In this document: one piece after another, positions 31,474 to 42,825 of the stretch
How the letters are laid out: every line of letters begins with the position of its first letter
How positions within the stretch are numbered: the first letter of the stretch is position 1
Assembly: GCA_017893485.1 (NCBI GenBank)
Contig: CM030366.1
Location: 47,738,283 to 47,802,282, forward strand
Length of the DNA: 64,000 nucleotides
Source of the DNA: Hemerocallis citrina
Taxonomy: Eukaryota > Streptophyta > Magnoliopsida > Asparagales > Asphodelaceae
Reading direction: 5' to 3'
Notes under the pieces: model-generated
The model's database searches: none
Told to the model about the DNA's origin: nothing
Seen by the model: the letters and a program-made list of their open reading frames with translations, nothing else
Program-made: the position numbers and the translations under genes

Positions 31474-34400
31474 TGTAATACCCTGATTTTTCAATTAATG
31501 AAAAATTATTTATTTTGCACGTAGTGTGCACGTGCAATATTTTAGTTGAATTAAAATCTTATAATTATTTTTATTGTAATGTGTATGAATATTTAAATAT
31601 GTGTTCTTAAATTATTTTATACAAAAGCCTTTTTCTTTAAATGGATAGGAAGCCTTATTTTAAAGCCTTTTTCTTAAAGCCCAAAATATATTTTATTTAT
31701 TTTATTTTTGGCCCATAAAACTAAGCCCATGGATTAATTTATTTAAAAAGTTTATTTTATTTACAAATCAAATGCACAATTTTTGGCCTAGTTGCATACA
31801 CGTACACGTGCAATGCACACTACTCCTAGTAGGCCGGATTGCTTCTTTTTGGAGGGAGTTTTGAATTTGGTCATGGTGTTCATGGAGGTAGTTATGTGAA
31901 TGTGGGTAGTTGTGGTAACTCCTACTCTCATCCTAGCCTTCCATCCTACAACCAACCAACTAATCCTAGCCCTCCATTCTAGTTGATTTCTAGTATAAAT
32001 ACCCCCTCCCATGGCTATATTCATATGCAATTATATCTTTCTAAAACTATAGTCTAATTTAGTAGTAAGTTGTGAGTCAAAAGATTAAGAGGATTGTGTG
32101 AGATTGTATTGCTTTCAACAAGGAGGAGAAGGGCCGGCTATTCAAGGAGGGAAGCTTTCGGTGGTGTTGTGGAGCTAGTGCGCGCATCGTCTAGGAGGAG
32201 GTGCATTCATTCGCAAAGGACTTTCGTTGCTATTGTGTTGTTTTCTCCCCATACAAGGTGGGTAAAATTTTCCATATTTCTAAAGTAGAAATGCTTGCTA
32301 GAATGAATGAATGATAGTGGGTTTGTTTTCCTTGTTTCTAATTAGAAATGATGTTAGTATTATATTGAGAAATGATGCATGAAAAATATTAATAAGAGTA
32401 CACCCTTAATTGGAGAATTGACCTACAAATTGATTGGAATGTGAGTATGCAATTGTATGTGATTGGATTAGTAAAAATCTAAGTTGTTATGGATTAATTA
32501 TAACCATGAATGTGAACTTGGGCTAATAAGGAGATTTGTGGCATTAATTGTTGAGAAATGTCGGAAAAGAAATGTTCTGGTAAGTCGACTTAGGACCCTA
32601 TAAGTCGACTTATATGCTCATTTAAGTCGACTGGAGCTGTTATAAGTCAACTATTTACTTAAAATCATGGATGTTTCCCCCCTGAACAGTCGACTTACTC
32701 TAATATGAGTCGACTGGTACTGATGCATTTTTATAAACTCGAATGTTCTACTTTTTGAAATACATGAGACTTTATAAAGATAATTTGGGAATTGTTGCAT
32801 GAAATAAAATGTGATTTGAGAATAAAAGGTGTGACCAGAACTATGATTTTGATATGTGTATTTTTGGGAAATTATACCGTGCAAAAGAACTAGAAATTAA
32901 GAAGACTAGTATAGTAAAGATTGAAGTGACATTATAGATGCATGAAAATATGAATTATGAATATTCGTTAGTACTTCTCATTTCGAGAACAATGTGATAT
33001 CCATGAAATGTGAATTATTCTTGTTGAAGAATAGCGTGACAAAATATGATGTGTGATTCCTTAATTTGAGATTTTAAACTGGTCAGTCGACCTAATGTGT
33101 GTAGCGGTCGACTGTATAGAATTTGAGAAATTACATAATTGAACTCTGCAAAACAGGCGACTGTGTTGAACGACAGTCGACTGTCCTGTGATTGATAATT
33201 GAAATTGGAACACTGCGGAACAGCCGACTGCCGTGTGCAGCAGTCGACTCTCCCGAGTGGTTATGAAGAACTTGAATTGACTGAACAAGTCGACTGGAAG
33301 AGATCCAAGTCGACTGTCCAGAGTGTTTGATATGTCAGAGAAACTATTCTGTCTATTTTGAGGATTGTGAACTTTATGGTTGATGTTGATGAACTCTTTT
33401 TATTGCTGTATGAATTTACATGAAATGAATCATAGTTTTTGAATTGAGTATTTACATGAAATGAATCATAGATTCGGATTGAGAATTACATGAATATGGA
33501 AGCTAAGATCATGATATGCTCAGGCAATGAAAAATGAACTCATGAGCTGGGAATGCTCAGATTATGTTAGAATTTGTGAATTGGAATTGAAATGAAAGAG
33601 TAGCTAAGTCTCTCCCGGCATTTGGAAAGAAATGAAATGAATATTGAAAAGAAAGACCAAGGTTGGTCATGTTGAAACGAATGAATAAGTCCGGATGAGT
33701 GGAGAGGCTAACTCTAGAGCTTTGATTTTTATTCATGATTCTAATAATTACTACATAGTGGAGAGGTGATGAAAGTAGGAGAAAAACACGAGTGAGGGCC
33801 ATCGGATTTGCGGCGGAGGGTATTTCACAGGTTCTTCACGATGAGTCGTGACATGACGTGGATACGGCTCCAGGGTGCCGTGGCGGTGGAGAGTATTTCA
33901 CAGGTTCTTCACGATGCGTCGTGACATGACGTGTATACTGCTCCAGGGTACCGTCCCTATGGTGACACTTGTGGGATGTTTGGTGACTGCATGAGGATCG
34001 TGTGCCATGAAGGAGGCTGAATTGTCCATAGGTTCTTTACGATGAGTCGTGACATGACGTGGGATTCCCCTCCAGTTTATGTACACGTGCTTGCACTCAT
34101 AGATCATCTAAGACACTACCGTAGTTACAGTAGTAGATTAAGTCATGGCGAGGGATTGAACCCTACAAAGATGAAGAACGATTGAGAGGCTTGCCCTCGG
34201 ACCTATGTAGTATGGGATGCATAGACTCCGAACAAGTGTGCATTAGTGTCATGTAACATAAATAATTGCATTAAGGATTAAGTGCACAATCACAACACGA
34301 CATCAATAGGGTAGTCCCTTTAATTTGGATTTGTGACAAGTTTGTGTTTGCTAAATATGAAAAATTAAGTTATACTATTTCCGGCATAGAGAGGATGGCC

Positions 34401-34692
34401 GTGTATAATGATCGTCGGTTGAATAAACTGACGTACCCACAGTCTTATATGCAGGTAAATGGCATGTTAATGGTTAAAGAGGAATGGATGCTTAAAGATT
34501 TTACCATGTTGTTGTATATTTATTCAAATGTTGTATATTTTTACTTCCGCTGTGCAAATGAAAAGTGTAATATTGATGTAAACTCTGATATATAGTGAAA
34601 AGTTTAAATTTCCTTGTAAAATTGTACTGAAGAAAGTGAAAAGATCCTGTAGAACATCTCGAATTCAGTGTTTTGGGATTCGGGGCGTTACA
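31474..34692 (+). repeat. 3' LTR of element C
   Basis: This 3219-bp copy of 23031-26260 has scattered substitutions and an 11-bp deletion near 31800 (a repeat of CACGTGCACTA-type sequence lost). It contains the same TATA box, GTCGAC pairs and hairpin repeats, and ends GGGGCGTTACA at 34692. Confidence 0.95.
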
Positions 34693-35324
34693 CTAACACA
34701 CATGCATGCAACCAAATTTAATTAAGAGACAAGAATTCAAGTTTAGAGAAACTCCCCACCTTAGATTGTAGTAGTAGAAGGGATCTCTTCAAGCTTCTTC
34801 TTGGAAATCTCCTTCTCCTTCACTTCCTTCTTCTTTTCTCTCCTCCTTCTCTTTGGGGTGTTCTCTTCTGAAAATTCCAGAGCAAATGGGAGAAATGAAA
34901 TGGAAATGAGGGTGATGGAGGTGTGTGGGCCGAATTAGATCGGGGGGGTTGGTTAGGCTATAGGTGGTTTGTAGGCCTCAAAACCATGGCTTAGCCCATT
35001 GGTCTGCCCAACTTAACTCTTAACGAGCTCCAACGAGTGTGAGACGCGTGTTTTAACGAGCGCACGCAACCTATATTCACTGTAGTACCATACCGTGTTA
35101 TATTTGCATGTGCGTCGTGCCGAAAACTAGCTGTTATACTAGTATCGGTCCGTCTCGTTCTCGTGCATCCTTGGGATGCAACTCTCCCAAAAACCGTCCC
35201 GTAGCCCTAACCATCCACCACGATGGCAAAATCGACCCATAATACTACAATCAATTGCACGCATATTAATAATATACACACTCATATGTATATCTTCAGG
35301 TACCGTACAAAACGGGGTGTTACA
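34693..35324 (-). repeat. 5' LTR of element B, 5' portion (split)
   Basis: The sequence continues the interrupted LTR (CTAACACACATGCATGC, matching the region from about 14369) to the terminal GGGGTGTTACA. On the - strand this part includes the promoter region and a donor-like AAG|GTGGGGAG at 34762-34754. The matching site in the other LTR is AAG|GTGGGAAG. Confidence 0.85.
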
Positions 35325-36182
35325 AAAAGAATTCCCGAAAGTGAAAACCCTGTGTTATATATCGTTTATGTCCCCTTATATAAATTAAGTTTTTAAATTA
35401 AGCATGTTTTTCTTCTGTTTTTCTCTTCTTCATGTATCAATAAAATTATTCAGATATGCATGTCATAATAGCATAGCCAGGCCCTAGGATGAACCTATAG
35501 TCACTAGTAAACCTATAGGCTAAAGAAGGCCAAGTAGAGGAAATGTCGTGAAGTATGCCATAAGGGGAAAATGATTAAGTTTGGCTGAAAAGTCGAACAT
35601 GGCTTAGCTCACATTGATATGTCATAGCTGCGTTTAAAATAAAAAAAATTAAAAAAAATACTAGGGACATAAAAACATACATCTGCAAAGGGTAAGTACC
35701 TAGTAAGGGTTTTACAATTCTGAAAAATTCATCATATTTATACTATAATTTTGATGAGAGCACTCAAACTTCTAATTTGGTACGGTGACGTATCAGATTA
35801 CGTAAGAACCACACAAGACATATTTGATATATTAAGTAACGAAGACAACGAAGAAAAAATATATTTAGCCCGTAGAAGATTATTTTTCTGATAGTAAAAT
35901 AAAAAATCTGAGATCTTCTAAATGATGAAGAAGAATTTAATTTTAATTATAGACCCCTCCCCCCTCTTTCCTTTCGTGGTAAATGCAGCTGCAACTCTCA
36001 AAGAGTTTGGTACAAATTTTAGCCAGCAAATTCATCAAAAATTTACAATCTAAACAAGTTGGGGGCCCACCTTAACATTGTAGAAGTGGGCTGCAACTAT
36101 CAAAGAGTTTGGTGCAAATTTTAGTCTGCCAATTTATTAAAATTTTGCATTTTCTCAAAATTGCAATCCAAACAACCCCTTG
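35325..36182. other. Unidentified AT-rich region (X, right half)
   Basis: This resumes after element B and is presumed to continue the region left of 11759. It has a small + strand frame at 35754-35891 (45 codons). At 35985-36180 there is an imperfect direct duplication of about 80 bp, spaced about 104 bp (both copies contain TCAAAGAGTTTGGT), which may belong to a MITE-like sequence. I see no tRNA primer site. Identity unknown. Confidence 0.4.
35754..35891 (+). CDS. Small unidentified frame, 45 codons
   Basis: This opens with MRALKLLIWYGDVSDY and ends with a basic stretch (LARRRLFF). The residue mix looks protein-like, with charged residues following a hydrophobic start. It could be the first exon or a fragment of a decayed gene of region X. 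Upstream lies about 400 bp of AT-rich leader-like sequence with several short ATG frames. No family is recognised. Confidence 0.25.
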   Translation: MRALKLLIWYGDVSDYVRTTQDIFDILSNEDNEEKIYLARRRLFF

Positions 36183-36885
36183 GAGCAGCCAAACTGGTTT
36201 GTGAAAAAAATAACAAGATGGCAAAGTACAATTTGGCAATTTTGATTATATTCTGTAGTCGTTAAATACAAAATATAGCAATTTTGTTCACAAAATTAAA
36301 CGGACGAAATATGATTTCGTTTAAATTTTTTAAAGGTCTTTGCAAATTATATTAAATTGTAAAAATTATTTTAGGAGAGAGTAAACATGATGTTTCATTG
36401 AAAAAACAAAAAAAAAAAAAAAAAAAAAAAATTCCTCCGGGCACTTTTGCCTTTTTTTTCAGCGAAAGCATATTATCTAACCAATCTCACTAATTATCAA
36501 ACTAAATTATCTAACTAAATGTATATTTTTATATTCTTCATAAGCTTCATTATCATGGGACCATATCAGACGAAACATCGTGGAGATTTTAAAAAATATA
36601 TAAAAAAAATTGTCTGGTGATTATTTAAATGCCAAAAAATTATAAATTTCGTTGAACGAAACACCATGTTTCGTCTGAGAAATTAAAAATTAATAAATAA
36701 TATAGACGAAACATGATATTTTGTCCTCTATAATATCGAGATTTGACAAATTATTTATCAAATATAGCAGTGCACTATTTCTAAAAATGAAAAAAATGAT
36801 AATAGATGACTGAGTGTAGCAACTTTTTTTTTTCTTTCAAAAAATGACAAAAATAACAATTTAGCCAACTAATAGTGGGATGCTC
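36183..36885. mobile_element. Probable Harbinger-like MITE with internal palindromes
   Basis: The right end is GTGGGATGCTC followed by TTA; the left end GGAGCAGCCAAACTGG is a decayed match to its complement GAGCATCCCACTA. Possible 3-bp duplications are TTG and TTA, as expected from a degraded TTA/TAA site. Internally there are palindromic GACGAAA...TTTCGTC-type motifs at about 36303, 36568, 36653-36680 and 36710. A long A run lies at 36408-36430. It has the same build as the better preserved MITE at 37441. Confidence 0.4.
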
Positions 36886-37440
36886 TTACACAATTGATAA
36901 AAGAGATAATGATAAGACAAGGATCATATCATTTTTTTACATGAAGAACCCTATGGGAAGCAGGTGACCCACTTGGATGCCCCCAATAAACAAAGCTTGG
37001 TCCAACGTCCCCACACTAGTGTGGCTCTTCATGCCTTGAAAATACTAAGTTCAAATGACTTAATAAAAACAAAATTGTTTCTCTTTAAGATAAAAAAAAA
37101 CGGGGAAACAAGAGGGATGCACATCCTGTCATACGCATATGATATACCTTTCTCGAAGTTACGAGAATGAAATGAGATTCCTTGTAAAGGGTATACATCC
37201 AAACTTAAACTATTCACAATTGTTATTGTATTGGCAACAGTGACACTCAATACATAAGCAGTGACGCACTAGACATACATAGAACATTAGGAAAATAATT
37301 AAATACACAAAAATAATATTTATTTTTATCAAATATTAGTAAATCAATAGATAATACAACAAATTGAGAATCATTCGACTACTCAAATGTTCCTTTACAT
37401 TTTTTTTCTTTTCTTTGTGTGAAACTCAAGGAATCACTAA
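36886..37440. other. AT-rich spacer between two MITEs
   Basis: No coding content, repeats or RNA gene are recognised. The small + frame at 36964-37170 has no support beyond being open. Confidence 0.5.
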
Positions 37441-38130
37441 GAGCATCCACAGTCGTTTTGTATATTTGTCAATTTGTTATTTTTTAGCAAATGTCATGCT
37501 ATAATCGTTTTCTATTTTGCCATATTTTGGCAAATGGACTACAGTTGATTCTCAAAAATGAGAAACAAAATAGCGATTCTTAAATTATAGAGGACGGTAC
37601 AATATATACCGTCTCTCTTATTTTAATTTTTTTTAATCGAGTCGGACGGTATAACATATACCGTCCCATTTTTTAAATTTTTTTTTTTAATCCAACGGCC
37701 ACCAACGGCCAGATTTCGATAAAAAAATTTAAAAAATAAAATAATCCCTCAATTCTCGGACGGTACAACATGTACCGTCTTTGAATTTAGGGTGCTTAGT
37801 GGTAGGTTAGGTTTAGTTAATTAGGTTTAGTTAGTTTTTAATTAGGTTTAGTTATTATTATATTATTTAATTTATTTAATTAACATAATTTAATAGTTAA
37901 TAAGTAATTAATTTTTAAATTTTTTTTAAACGAATGAGACGGTACAACATGTACAGTCGCTCGCTTTTTTTTTTAAAAAAATTGCGCGATGGTAAATGTT
38001 GTACCGTTCCATGCAAAATTTTTTAAAAAATGAGAAACATATAGTAAACAACCACTGCAGCAACTATCCCTATTTGCTACTACTGCAGCTGCCATTTTTT
38101 ACAAAATGAGAAACACCATTGTGGATGCTC
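37441..38130. mobile_element. Harbinger-like MITE, 690 bp, TSD TAA
   Basis: Perfect terminal inverted repeats GAGCATCCACA (37441-37451) and TGTGGATGCTC (38120-38130) are flanked by TAA at 37438-37440 and 38131-38133, the target preference of PIF/Harbinger elements. There is no transposase frame, so it is non-autonomous. Five internal palindromes of the type GACGGTAC-N5-GTACCGTC lie at 37593, 37645, 37759, 37938 and 37988. Confidence 0.85.
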
Positions 38131-38164
38131 TAACATTTGGAAAAATAGAAATGGATTTTTTTTT

Positions 38165-39560
38165 CTTTGAGACCTTTTTGATAACGAGGATAGAATCGTT
38201 AGATTCCAGCCCAAAAATTAAATTAATAATTAAATGTAAATATAAAGAGCAAACGAATTTTACAAAGAGAAACACGAAAGCAGCAAATGAAACCGGCCAC
38301 AGAGACAAAAGAAGCAATTGAGGAAATTGCCACTAGGTCCAGTACAAAATAAAGAAGAGACAAACTGAAGCCCGCCGCCGACCGCTGCACGCAAGCAGGA
38401 AATGCGCAGAGAAGAAGGCACCACATCGCATGCAATGGCGCTGGGACGGAGAAACTTACCCCGTGAGACAAAGGGCTCACACAACCACTCTAGAAACCGA
38501 AGGGAGACCCACACCAGGCAACAGGGACGCAAAAGCAGAAGGCATGCCAACCATCACTCCCCAGCCGCTGCCCTAAGTGCAGTTCAGAGTGAACAACCCA
38601 GAGCGGTGCAAAAGAACGTCCCCAAGAGCACCACAGAACAGCAATCTAGAAACAAACTAAACATGGAGGGAAACACTAAGACAAAGCCTCCCCCCAAGGA
38701 CAGCAAAGGCACTGAGGCCAACAACCAAAAGACACCACCGAGAGAGGCATGAGGCACAACAACAGAAAAAAAGGAAACCAAATTTTCTACGTGGCAACCA
38801 AAGTAAAGCGAGAACGCAGAGAAGCACACCTACATACATCCAAATACCTCACACAAAAAAAAGAAAAAGCCTCAACAGGGCCAGACCATATCAACAAACA
38901 TCACCCACCATAAAAGGGAACCAACACAATCTACTAAGAACTAGAGAGCATAAAAGTAACCTGTACAGACCAAGTTCAGAACATAGCAGCTAGGCAAAAA
39001 ATAAATAAGGAAGATCATATAAAACCGGCTGGATCACAACCAGGCCAGTAAACCACAAGCACAAAGCCCATCACAAAAAAGTCAGAACAAAAAGAGGTCC
39101 AGGAGATGTCCAGCCATAAGAGCAAACGAACCAAGAGAAGAAGTTACCATGCATCTGGATGCATAGGTACATACTACAGTCATCAAAAAAGGGGTAGTGG
39201 AGCACCCAGATCCCAAATAAAAGCCAGAACAATGCCCCTGCCACCAATCACAACTGCAGCGAAGAGAAAAAAGGGTTAAGAACAAATAAAGTAAGTAGAA
39301 ATTACTAAGGAATCAATTAGCAGAACGATAAAAGTTGGTCGCCGCATCCAGACGATATAAATGCAAGGCTTCCACTTTTTGTTGATCTAGAGTGGAGGGC
39401 CAAAATTTAATAAAGAATAAAAAGTTATCGATAATCTTATCGATAAGAGAAGAAGAAGAGGAAAAATGCGTTGGTTCCGTTCCGTCCAAATTACCGAAAT
39501 GATCGCCATTAAGGACAGAAACCAGGAATAACGATATTCGGACTTAATGTCATGAGCTCT
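38165..39560 (-). other. LINE 3' untranslated region
   Basis: This is the T/G-rich (on the - strand) untranslated tail of the LINE. It looks open in several frames on both strands (for example 38402-38752 +), but these are low in support and lie outside ORF2. No gene is called. Confidence 0.6.
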
Positions 39561-42357
39561 CTAGCTGGAGAAGAAATCATTGGGGATAAATGGGGCTTGC
39601 CAAGCGAGGTTATTAATAACCCACAAATGTTGGGTAAAGGTGCAATGAAGGAACAGGTGATCGGCATCCTCCTGAGCCGACGACCATAACACGCATAATT
39701 GACCTAGGGCCAGGTTTCTTCTATTAAGAACCTCCACGGTGAGAAGTCGGTTGTTCAGGGCCAGCCAGGTGAGGATCTTTACTTTTAAAGGGGCGCAATT
39801 ACTCCATAGAGGCTTGGCAAGCGGGGAGAGGGTACCGCCGAAATGAAGAAATTTGTAGAAAGATTTGACCGAGAATATCCCTGAGCTGGTCCAACGCCAA
39901 TGGAAATCATCCGAGGGATGCCAGAAGTACAGGTTAAGGCGAGCGAAAAGTTGTAAAAGCTCAGCTTCAAGAGACGTCGGAAGCACGCAACTAAACCGAA
40001 TAGACCAGAATTTTTGGTTATTCAAGAAGGTGACATAGTCCGCCACTGAGGCCAAGGGGTTGGACGCCAATTGGAATAGAGAAGGATAAACCACTGCAAG
40101 CCTGATATTATCCGGCCATAAGTCGACCCAAAACCTGGTCTTAACACCAGTAGCGCAAACGTAGGAGATACCGCATTGAAAAGGGCCCACCGCCCTCCAA
40201 ATCCCTTTCCAAAATGGGGAAGCATTACGCAAGAGGGTGGGGTAGAATTCCCACACCTTACGACGGGGAAAACATTTTAGGGAAATCAAACGAGCCCAGG
40301 GCAAATTATTGAATTTCAGAATTCTCCATAACCATTTACCAAGCAGGGCCAGATTTTGGTGCCTAAGGTCAAGCACCCCGAGGCCCCCCGCCTCTTTCGA
40401 GGTACAAACTAATTGCCAGTTGTAGAGATGCGAACCAGCTTTATAGAGATCTTTACCAGACTAGCAGAAATTCCTATATATTTGGTCCATCCTCTTGATG
40501 ACCCATGCCGGGACGTAAAAGAAAGATATCATATAAAGAGGAATGGAATAGAGGACCGAGTTAATAAGGGTCAGTCTACCACCACGCGAAAGGTGTTTAC
40601 CCGACCACACGTTAAGTCTAGATTCAATTTTTTCGATCATCGGCATCCAGTTAGAATGATGAAGTTTCCCCCATCTCAAAGGCATACCCAAGCATTGAAC
40701 CGGAAAGGAGGCCGAGCAACAGTTGAAGAAATGGGCTATTTCAGCTTGACGGTTAGGAGCACCTCCCAGCCAAAGGACCGACGATTTATGAAAGTTGATC
40801 GATAAACCAGACCCATTTTCAAATAAGTAAACAAGCAACTTAAGGTTACGCAAGGAATACCCATTGGGTTTGGCGAAAATAATGGTATCGTCAGCATATT
40901 AGAGGTTCAGCATGCCACGGAAACTATGGGAACCTCCAAGACCCTCAATAACGCCTTCCTCCCAGGCATTACGAAGCAACTTACTGAACACATCAGCCAC
41001 AAGAGAGAACAGAAGTGAGGAGATAGGATCACCTTGGCGCAGGCCACGCTTACACTTAAATTTGTGACCTTCCGATCCATTAATCATCTTGGAGGAGGTA
41101 CCAGCAAAAAGGCTGAATTTAATCCAAGTGATCCATTTCGGACCGAAACCATGATTAAGAAGGATCTCAAACAGGAAATCCCAACTCACACTGTCATATA
41201 CTTTGTGGAAATCTAATTTTAAGAGGATGCCCTCCGAGTTGGATCGATGGCACTTAGAAATGATTTCTTGAGCCGAAGCCACACTATCTAAGATGAAACA
41301 ATCCTTGATAAACCCTGATTGAGCTGGGTCAATCAAGGGAGAGATAACCGCGCTAAGACAGGAGGCGAGAACTTTCATAATGATCGTGAAGGTTGTGTTA
41401 AGCAGACTAATCGGACGAAAGTTAGAAACAGAGTTGGCACCCAAAATTTTTGGAATGAGAACGATATGGGCATAATTGATCCTATCGAACGAGAAAGAGC
41501 CCTGGTGAAGGTCAAAGAACATTTTGAGAAGGTCATCTTTAAGATAGTCCCAGAACCGTTGGAAGAAAAAAGTTGGAAATCCGTCTGGCCCTGGAGCTGA
41601 GTCACTTTTAAAGAGAACACCGCTGCCTTAATCTCTTCCAAAGAGAAGGGCACTTCCAAACTGGACAGATCGTGAGAATGCTGACCATATAATTGCATCC
41701 AGTCCAATTGAATGGAGTGATGTTTATTAGCACCCAAAAGGTCTTTATAGAAACGAAGAAAAGTAGCATGGAATTGAGGATCTGAGGACAATTCCACCCC
41801 ATTATCAATAATAGACGAAATATGATTGCATCGTTGACGATGGGAAGCGAAATGGTGGAAGAACGAGGTGTTGCCTTCCCCTTCCTTAAGCCAATGAAAC
41901 TTAGCCTCCTGAGCCAACTTAATGTGGTCGTAATGAGGAAGGGAAGCATACTCTTTCTTACACGAGACACGTTCGGAACGAAGGGCGTCAGAAATGGGCC
42001 CCATTTCCTCGAGTTTATCGATGGATTCAATGGAAGAAAGGAACACGTTTTTAAGAAAATTAGCATTGGAGAATCTCTCTTTCCTCCAAATTTTACAGCC
42101 ATACTTGATAGCATGAAGCTTGAGAAGGATACGACCAAGCCCGGAGGAACCCGAGATAGCCGAGAGGCACTCAGAGATGAGGTTAACAAAGGTTTGATCG
42201 TGCAACCAAAATTTTTCAAAAAGGAATTTGAACGGTCTTGAGAAGTTAAAGTAAGAGGACAAAGAGATAGGCACATGATTAGACGACGGGTTGGGCAAGG
42301 CCGTCGCAACGGAGTTATGGAAAACTGATCTTTCAACTGATCTTTGAGACCTTTCAA
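39561..42357 (-). pseudogene. LINE ORF2: endonuclease end, reverse transcriptase, zinc-binding C-terminus
   Basis: The start is truncated; a motif like SNHVPISLS near 42280 is the last endonuclease motif (usually SDH). A linker follows, then RT: NFRPISLLN, QSGFIKDCFI, LKLDFHKVYDSVSWDFL, GLRQGDPISSLLF and YADDTIIFAK. The C-terminus carries the zf-RVT domain (LTWLALNNRLLT, then a DADHLFLHC motif, ending near 39561). Lesions are a one-base frameshift near 41608, TAA 40901-40899 directly before YADD (LQYADD is usual, so CAA to TAA), and TAG 40463-40461. Intact ORF2 would nick DNA and copy the LINE RNA by target-primed reverse transcription. Confidence 0.9.
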
Positions 42358-42360
42358 CTG

Positions 42361-42545
42361 ATCAAAACTTCACTTTTCCTTATTTGTAAAATTATATGCA
42401 CAAACTTCAATTTATAATTTAATGTATCATACTCCACCTGTTCAAAAATATAAGTAGTTCAAGATTTCTTCACCCTTATTAAAAACATCCGGGATTAGTT
42501 TGTGGCAATAAATACTCTCTTTAATTAAACTTATTAATTGACCTA
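42361..42545. other. Short AT-rich spacer, possible Stowaway-like MITE remnant
   Basis: CATACTCCACCTGTTCAAAA at about 42429 resembles a Stowaway end (CTCCCTCCGTTC) next to TA. No matching right end is found, so this is a weak call. Confidence 0.25.
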
Positions 42546-42815
42546 TCTCTACTATATTAATGGGAGAGTTGGGGTTGTAAACAAATAAACAATTTTTTAT
42601 TATTTCTTAGTATGTGTAGCGCACGTGTTGGTAGATTTTTTTTTGTCCTTTTCATTCCCCCTCCCCATTTTCCCACGTGCAACGCACGTGTATAATACGT
42701 AGATTTTTTTTGTCCTTTTCATTCCCCCTCCCCATTTTCCCCACGTGCAATGCACGTGTATAATACATATTTTTAAAAAATACATCGCACGTGCATCACA
42801 CGTGCATTATACTAG
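42546..42815 (+). mobile_element. Small non-autonomous Helitron-like element, 270 bp
   Basis: It begins TCTCTACTATATTAATGGG after an A and ends CTAG before a T, as Helitrons do (5' TC, 3' CTRR, inserted between A and T). A perfect hairpin GCACGTG-CATCA-CACGTGC (42787-42805) lies 6 nt before the CTAG, the diagnostic 3' structure. Inside are two copies of a segment of about 66 bp containing TTTGTCCTTTTCATTCCCCC and then ACGTGCA(A/C)...CACGTGTATAATAC. It carries no Rep/helicase gene. Confidence 0.7.
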
Positions 42816-42825
42816 TTTATATAGT

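Larger units (their letters stand above)
23031..34692 (+). mobile_element. Element C: young Del/Tekay-like chromovirus nested in element B
   Basis: LTRs are TGTAATACCC...GGGGCGTTACA at 23031-26260 and 31474-34692. They enclose a PBS, ORF0, gag, a small intron, pol and a purine tract. The 5-bp target duplication CTAAC is exact (23026-23030 and 34693-34697), and the interrupted LTR of B resumes without loss. The LTRs differ by few substitutions and an 11-bp deletion in the 3' copy (near 31800), so insertion is recent. Even so, gag and pol carry several frameshifts and stops and a changed RT active-site residue, so it was probably mobilised by proteins from another copy. Confidence 0.95.
11759..35324 (-). 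mobile_element. Element B: Del/Tekay-like chromovirus, complete but broken, split by element C
   Basis: Read on the - strand: 5' LTR (35324-20415, interrupted by element C), PBS, ORF0, gag, a small intron, pol with a chromodomain-like end, purine tract and 3' LTR (15023-11759). The LTRs begin TGTAACACCCCG and end GGCGCTACA on that strand. Without C the element is about 11.9 kb. ORF0 and gag are open, while pol has six stop codons and no frameshift. LTR differences by eye are a few per cent, so B is older than C, as nesting requires. Flanking 5-bp sequences are GAAGG (11754-11758) and AAAAG (35325-35329), not an exact duplication; two G/A differences could explain this. Confidence 0.9.
38156..42357 (-). 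mobile_element. L1-type LINE, 5' truncated
   Basis: On the - strand the element ends in a short poly(A) (T run at 38156-38164). It contains a 1.3-kb 3' untranslated region (39540-38165) and an ORF2 that begins near 42357 within the last part of the endonuclease. Truncation at the 5' end is usual for LINEs. I could not find a clear target duplication: the left flank AAAAATAGAAATGGA has no good partner near 42360. GC content exceeds that of the flanks. Confidence 0.85.

Noticed and set aside
38402..38752. Open frame of 116 codons, + strand
   Set aside because: It lies in the 3' untranslated region of a - strand LINE, has low-complexity Lys/Thr/Asn-rich composition and no upstream promoter.
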